Translations under genes and position numbers: made by a program
NCBI GenBank assembly: GCA_964384215.1
Contig: CAYLLB010000015.1
Coordinates: 1 to 64,000, forward strand
DNA length: 64,000 nt
Reading direction: 5' to 3'
From: JAJFUV01 sp964384215
GTDB taxonomy: Bacteria; Acidobacteriota; Terriglobia; Bryobacterales; Bryobacteraceae
Part shown: piece by piece, positions 59,929 through 64,000 of the stretch
How the letters are laid out: every line of letters begins with the position of its first letter
How positions within the stretch are numbered: position 1 is the stretch's first letter
Notes under the pieces: model-generated
The model's input: only the letters and a program-made list of their open reading frames with translations
Told to the model about the DNA's origin: nothing
The model's database searches: none

Positions 59929-62358
59929 ATGCCTTTCCGCCGCCTTCTGTCAGCCGTTGTTCTTCCATGTACCGTCCTGGTGATTCCCTTCTCCGTGACC
60001 AGAGCTGCAAATCTGACTCTTGTCCGCATCTCGCGTCTTGTGTGCCCGTTGGAAGACGCACAACTCGGGGTACCCTTAGTGAATTTAGGTGCGAATACGG
60101 AGACTATCCCGGCCGGAGCTGTTTTGCGTCTCACATTTTCCGCGCCCGTCACGGGCATCCTCAATCTTCCCGCCGGCATGACAGCCACCTACTCGGGTAA
60201 CACGGCTACCGTGACGCTGAACACTGCCGTGGCGGTTCTACCTAATGCGGCGCTGTGGTTCTCATCCATCCGGCTGAAACTGGCAGGAATGGCCGGCGGG
60301 ATTCCGATATCAGTCGAAATCGCCAGCAATCCATCAAGTGCGCTGACATTCACCGGGGGAATCAGCACCGCCGTCATTGCGCTCACCGATGCGCAAGCAT
60401 GTCAGTTTCCGGTTGCGAACACGTTCAACGCTGAGGAACTGACGGGCATCTGTCCCACGGCCGCCGAGGTGCAGGAGTTCAACACGGCGCTGAATATCAG
60501 CTTTGAGTCCGATCCGACGAAGGGCACCCTGGTGTGCCGCGCCAGTCAAGGCTCAGCCGATCTGACACGATTGCAGGAGCGCACCTACCAGGCGCTGCGA
60601 ATGATGCAATGGATGCCACTGGGCACCTCTCTCCCGTGGACTCCCAAATCACTTTACGATTGGTTTGTAAGCACAGTGCGCGGCATCCGGTTTCGCGACG
60701 ATATCACCTATAGCTTCTGCTGCGACCCCGCCGGAATCATGAACATCCAAACCGCCAACCTGGCTGTCGTCCAATTCACGACGCCCGAATGGCTGGCGGC
60801 GCAGATGGTCCTCTTCATTCACGAAGCGCGGCACAACGAGGGCTTACCGCATACATGCGGCACCAATGATCTGAGCCTCCCCGAGTTGGGCGCCTGGGGT
60901 GTGCAGTACTACATGTTCGAGTGGATGGCGCTGCACAGCGGAAACTTCTTTGTCGGCAAGGCCCAGGCAGGTAGTACTCCGGTTCAGTACCGGGAATGGT
61001 TGTGGGCTGAGGCTCTCCCGATGTTCGCCGAGGCGATTTGCGACTTAGGGAGTGGCTTGGTTGTCGCTCCGCCGCGTATTGATTTCGGAAGCCGGCCGCT
61101 CAACGTGGGCACGGCTCCGGTGGCGGTCGCCGCGACCTGGACTAAGAATGCTCAGGCCGCGGTTTTCTCTACAGGTCTGGGCGGAGCGAATCCGGATGAC
61201 TTTTCGATCTCCGGCAACACGTGTCTGGGAACAGTAACGCCCCCAAGCTGCGCGGTGCAGATCCAGTTCCAACCGAGAGCAGCGGGTGTACGGAACGCGG
61301 TGTTGAACATCAGCCATTCTTTGGCAGGATCGCCTCAGACGGTCGTACTCACTGGAATCGGCCGGGCGGCGCAGTCCTGCACGTTCAGCGTTTCGGCGTC
61401 TCGATCCGATTTTGATACCAGTGGGGGCCGCGCCAGCGTCGACGTCCTGACTCAATCAGGCTGCGAATGGACCGCGGCAAGCAACGCGCGTTGGATCACG
61501 GTAACCTCCGGACGGGCCGGGAGCGGCAACGGCAGGGTCCGCTTCCACGTCACGGATAACACATCGCTGGGATCGCGCCTGGGAACAATCACTGCCGCGG
61601 GCGAGACGATCACCATTTTCCAGTCCCCCGCGGCATCTGCACGCCCCCGCTTCTTCGCCGCCACCAGCACCAACGCGGCGAGTTTCGCGCCCGGACTCAC
61701 GGCCGGCTCGCTGGGAACGATTTTCGGCTCGGCTCTGACGCGAGGCGTGAGTGGCGTCAAAGTCGCCAAGACCATCCCCTGGCCGACGGAACTGGCCGGC
61801 ACCTCCGTGCGATTTAACGGAATCGCCGCACACCTATCGGCGGTGGCGAGCGTGGATGGCCAAGAGCAGATCAACCTGCAGGTGCCCAGCGAATTGGCCG
61901 GGATGGACCCGGTCACGGTGGTGGTCAACAATAATGGCGCGGAGAGCGATCCGGTGACGGTCAGAATGCTGCCCGTGCTTCCGGGCATCTTTACCATGGA
62001 CGGTTTCACCGGCGCCATCTTGAGCATTCCGGACTACCGGCTGGTGAACGATGCCAACCCGGCAAGCGCGGGACAGTACGTAGCTGTTTTCGCGACCGGG
62101 TTGGGAAAAGTCGACCCGGCTCCACCGGACGGAAGCGCAGCTCCTGGCACTGAGCCCTTCTCACGCACAGTGTTGCAACCCGTGGTAACTATCGGAGGGA
62201 TCAACACCGAGGTGTTGTTCTCTGGTCTGGCTCCAGGATTCGCAGGCCTTTACCAGATCAATCTCCGCATTCCACCAGGAGTTCGGGCAGGCAGAGCGCC
62301 GATCGTGGTTACCGTCAACGACATCAGTTCCAAACCTGCTTACATAGCGATCCGGTAG
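59929..62358 (+). CDS. Secreted metzincin-motif protein with BACON and Solibacter C-terminal domains
   Basis: 809 residues; GGGAGGT eight bases before ATG 59929. Signal peptide ~1-26. Residues ~30-150 are an unassigned beta domain. At 298-308 lies HEARHNEGLPH, an exact HExxHxxGxxH zinc motif of metzincin peptidases, with a Met-containing segment (YYMFEWMALHSG) 20-30 residues later. Residues ~378-470 are an ASPM/Hydin-like 'choice-of-anchor D' Ig domain (IDFGSRPLNVGTAPVAV, CAVQIQFQP). Residues ~475-560 are a BACON-like domain (CEWTAASNARWITVTSG). Residues ~575-808 match the Solibacter C-terminal domain (NAASFAPGLTAGSLGTIFG, FATGLGKVDP, LAPGFAGLYQINLRIP), a probable surface-anchoring or secretion module. 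Confidence 0.85.
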   Translation: MPFRRLLSAVVLPCTVLVIPFSVTRAANLTLVRISRLVCPLEDAQLGVPLVNLGANTETIPAGAVLRLTFSAPVTGILNLPAGMTATYSGNTATVTLNTAVAVLPNAALWFSSIRLKLAGMAGGIPISVEIASNPSSALTFTGGISTAVIALTDAQACQFPVANTFNAEELTGICPTAAEVQEFNTALNISFESDPTKGTLVCRASQGSADLTRLQERTYQALRMMQWMPLGTSLPWTPKSLYDWFVSTVRGIRFRDDITYSFCCDPAGIMNIQTANLAVVQFTTPEWLAAQMVLFIHEARHNEGLPHTCGTNDLSLPELGAWGVQYYMFEWMALHSGNFFVGKAQAGSTPVQYREWLWAEALPMFAEAICDLGSGLVVAPPRIDFGSRPLNVGTAPVAVAATWTKNAQAAVFSTGLGGANPDDFSISGNTCLGTVTPPSCAVQIQFQPRAAGVRNAVLNISHSLAGSPQTVVLTGIGRAAQSCTFSVSASRSDFDTSGGRASVDVLTQSGCEWTAASNARWITVTSGRAGSGNGRVRFHVTDNTSLGSRLGTITAAGETITIFQSPAASARPRFFAATSTNAASFAPGLTAGSLGTIFGSALTRGVSGVKVAKTIPWPTELAGTSVRFNGIAAHLSAVASVDGQEQINLQVPSELAGMDPVTVVVNNNGAESDPVTVRMLPVLPGIFTMDGFTGAILSIPDYRLVNDANPASAGQYVAVFATGLGKVDPAPPDGSAAPGTEPFSRTVLQPVVTIGGINTEVLFSGLAPGFAGLYQINLRIPPGVRAGRAPIVVTVNDISSKPAYIAIR

Positions 62359-62431
62359 CATAGCCGGCCCGAGAACCGTCGGGGATTGTCACCGAGTTCC
62401 TGCTGTACACTCGTATATTGGATGCGTTGAT

Positions 62432-63724
62432 ATGATGAACCACAGCCGCCGTACATTTCTTGAAAGCGCCTCCGGCGCGACCGCAATCGGCACTTTTCTG
62501 AACCTTAACCCCAAGGCGATGGGTGCCAACGAAACGATTCGCGTGGCCTTGATCGGCGCCCGCAACCAGGGCAAGGGAGTCGCGTTGCGCCACATCAAGG
62601 CGGGCGCGAAGATCGCCACGCTCTGCGATATCGATGACGCGATCAACGCGAAGATCTCGCCGCTCCTCCAGGAGGCGCAGGGCAGCGCTCCGCAGTACGT
62701 CAAGGACTACCGGCGTGTGCTGGATGACAAGAACATCGACGCGGTGATCATCTCGACGCCGGACCACTGGCACACGCACATGGCGCTGGCGGCTTGCCAG
62801 GCCGGTAAGGACGTTTACCTCGAAAAACCCGTCTCACAAACCATCCGAGAAGGCCAACTCATTCGCGACGCCGCCCGCAAGTACAACCGCGTGATGCAAA
62901 TCGGCACCATGCGCCGGAGCGCGGATCACTTTCGCGCCGCAGCTGAATACGTCGGCTCGGGCAAACTCGGCAAGATCTGCCTCATCAAGGCCTGGATGTG
63001 CCAGCTCCGCAAGAGCATCGGCACCCCCGCCGACGGCGAGCCGCCGGCCGGCGTGGACTACGATATGTGGTTGGGGCCTGCGCCCAAGCGTCCCTTCAAC
63101 GAGAACCGCTTCCATTACAACTGGCGGTTCTTTTGGGACTACGGCAACACCGAACTTGGCAACCAGGGCGTTCACGTTCTCGATATCGCGTTATGGGGAA
63201 TCCAGAAACTGCGCGGCGATAAGAACTGCTTGCCGACACGCGTTTCGGGGCAGTCCGGAATCTACTGGCTCAAGGACGCCAAGGAAGTTCCCGACACACA
63301 GGTGCTGGCTTATGATTACGGCGACTTCGTGCTGAATTGGGAGCTGAGGAGTTTCGGCGGCCATCATCCGATGGAAGGTACGGTAGCCGGCACCGGCTTC
63401 TATGGCACCGATGCAACGTTGATTGTGGATGGCAGCGGCTGGAAGGTTTACGCGAGCGACGGTTCGGTGGCGGCGTCGATGCAGAGCACACCTTTCCACC
63501 ACGAACAGGATTTTCTCGAGTGCATCAAGAGCCGCAAGCGCCCCCTGGCCGATATCGAGATCGGCCGGTTGAGCACTACTCTTTGCCACTTGGGCAACGT
63601 CGTTACGCGGCTGAACCGCTCCGTGGTGTTCGATCCCGCTACCGAGACCTTCGGTAAAGACAAAGAAGCCAACGCGTTTCTGACGAAGACCTATCGCAGC
63701 ACCTACCCGCTCCCGCGTGTGTAG
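62432..63724 (+). CDS. Tat-exported Gfo/Idh/MocA-family oxidoreductase
   Basis: 430 residues; ATG 62432 or 62435. NHSRRTFLESASGATAIGTFL is a twin-arginine signal (short form: SRRTFLESASGATAIG). The NAD(P) Rossmann domain has VALIGARNQGKG at ~38-49 and the family VYLEKPVS with Glu131-Lys132-Pro133. The C-terminal alpha/beta domain has DYDMWLGPAPKRPFN, RFHYNWRFFWDYGNTELGNQGVHVLDIALW and the late HHEQDFLECIKSRKRP. Exported members (including glycoside hydrolase GH109 relatives) are frequent in Acidobacteria, Planctomycetes and Verrucomicrobia. They probably act on sugars or glycosides with a tightly bound cofactor. Converges on the partial gene at the edge. Confidence 0.9.
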   Translation: MMNHSRRTFLESASGATAIGTFLNLNPKAMGANETIRVALIGARNQGKGVALRHIKAGAKIATLCDIDDAINAKISPLLQEAQGSAPQYVKDYRRVLDDKNIDAVIISTPDHWHTHMALAACQAGKDVYLEKPVSQTIREGQLIRDAARKYNRVMQIGTMRRSADHFRAAAEYVGSGKLGKICLIKAWMCQLRKSIGTPADGEPPAGVDYDMWLGPAPKRPFNENRFHYNWRFFWDYGNTELGNQGVHVLDIALWGIQKLRGDKNCLPTRVSGQSGIYWLKDAKEVPDTQVLAYDYGDFVLNWELRSFGGHHPMEGTVAGTGFYGTDATLIVDGSGWKVYASDGSVAASMQSTPFHHEQDFLECIKSRKRPLADIEIGRLSTTLCHLGNVVTRLNRSVVFDPATETFGKDKEANAFLTKTYRSTYPLPRV

Positions 63725-63730
63725 CCCGCT

Positions 63731-64000
63731 TCAGCGGTAGAAGCGCAGGTTGTCGATTTCGAGCCAGGCCGGGGTTGTCGCCGGGCGCGCCAGTTCGAAC
63801 TGCAGCATCAACAGATCTGTGGCCGTCCACGTTGCGGGATGTTTTGATTTCGCGCGACGCAAAGCGGTGAACGGAATCCGCACCTTTTTCCAGCGCGCTC
63901 CGGCCTGAAACGGACTGGCGTAATAGTCGAAGTCCCGCACGCCGCGCGTGGGCACCAGCAGACGGTACTCGCCTTCGCCGCGCGCCTCGAACTGGATCCC
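63731..64000 (-). CDS. Partial CIA30/CBM-like carbohydrate-binding protein (3' end only)
   Basis: The last 89 codons of a gene whose start lies beyond the window. The frame is open through position 64000. The translation GIQFEARGEGEYRLL, RDFDYYASPFQAGARWKKVRIPFTAL and a final WLEIDNLRFYR match the jelly-roll of CIA30-like or CBM11-like domains, which often end exocarbohydrases or stand alone as periplasmic binding modules. Six bases separate it from the convergent Gfo/Idh gene. Confidence 0.7.
   Translation of the reverse strand, partial: GIQFEARGEGEYRLLVPTRGVRDFDYYASPFQAGARWKKVRIPFTALRRAKSKHPATWTATDLLMLQFELARPATTPAWLEIDNLRFYR

Overview
The window looks like a scaffold from an uncultivated member of the Acidobacteriota, most likely the Bryobacterales/Solibacterales. 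The best marker is the secreted protein at 59929-62358, whose last ~230 residues match the 'Solibacter C-terminal' domain (TIGR03437 type), a family known mainly from this group. The high GC content, the many secreted beta-propellers, Tat-exported Gfo/Idh proteins, DUF362 and URO-D-like proteins and SSS symporters fit as well. The order itself is an inference. The 100-base N run at 20912-21011 is flanked by an identical 55-base direct repeat, so it is probably an unmerged contig overlap and not missing sequence.

Layout, left half. 0.7-4 kb: PpiC-type foldase, small HExxH protein, TlpA lipoprotein, DsbD-alpha-like protein and a GT9 glycosyltransferase. 4-10.2 kb (minus): a complete glycine cleavage operon gcvT-gcvH-gcvPA-gcvPB with a strong promoter almost on top of the gcvT start, followed by a coupled GT-C membrane protein. 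10.2-13.5 kb: a gene-poor stretch, a small membrane protein, the tail of an OLD-like ATPase/nuclease and an MFS exporter. 13.7-20.9 kb: a compact set of four genes: FkbH-carrier fusion, a 1082-residue GT-GT-thioesterase fusion, kdsD and kdsA. This is the most novel-looking part of the window: assembly-line glyceryl-loading chemistry joined to glycosyltransferases and Kdo precursor synthesis. 21.3-25.2 kb: housekeeping genes DUF2203, ispG, a DciA/DUF721 protein, gatC and gatA.

Right half. 25.3-28.2 kb: URO-D-like protein, GH27 alpha-galactosidase with an Ig-like domain, Smr protein. 28.1-34.9 kb: zinc-ribbon membrane protein, DUF362 protein, an unassigned protein and two overlapping GT-C-like membrane proteins. 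34.9-38.5 kb (minus): LssY_C protein, Tat-exported DapA-like protein and an MtaB-type methanol:corrinoid methyltransferase. 38.6-41.6 kb: small lipoprotein, geranylgeranyl-reductase-family oxidoreductase, hemL. 41.6-59.8 kb is a carbohydrate-utilisation region: two large paralogous beta-propellers, a heparinase-II/III-like lyase fused to an esterase, a GH67/GH20-like hydrolase, a second URO-D-like protein, two SSS symporters, an AraA/FucI-like isomerase, a GH106-like hydrolase and an NHL protein. 59.9-64 kb: a secreted protein carrying a metzincin zinc motif plus the Solibacter domain, a Tat-exported Gfo/Idh oxidoreductase, and a partial CIA30/CBM-like protein at the edge.

Together the genes describe a heterotrophic, diderm, envelope-rich organism that degrades complex plant or microbial polysaccharides outside the cytoplasm, imports products through sodium symporters and processes unusual (deoxy, uronic or methylated) sugars. 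No rRNA, tRNA, CRISPR array, prophage or intact insertion sequence was recognised.
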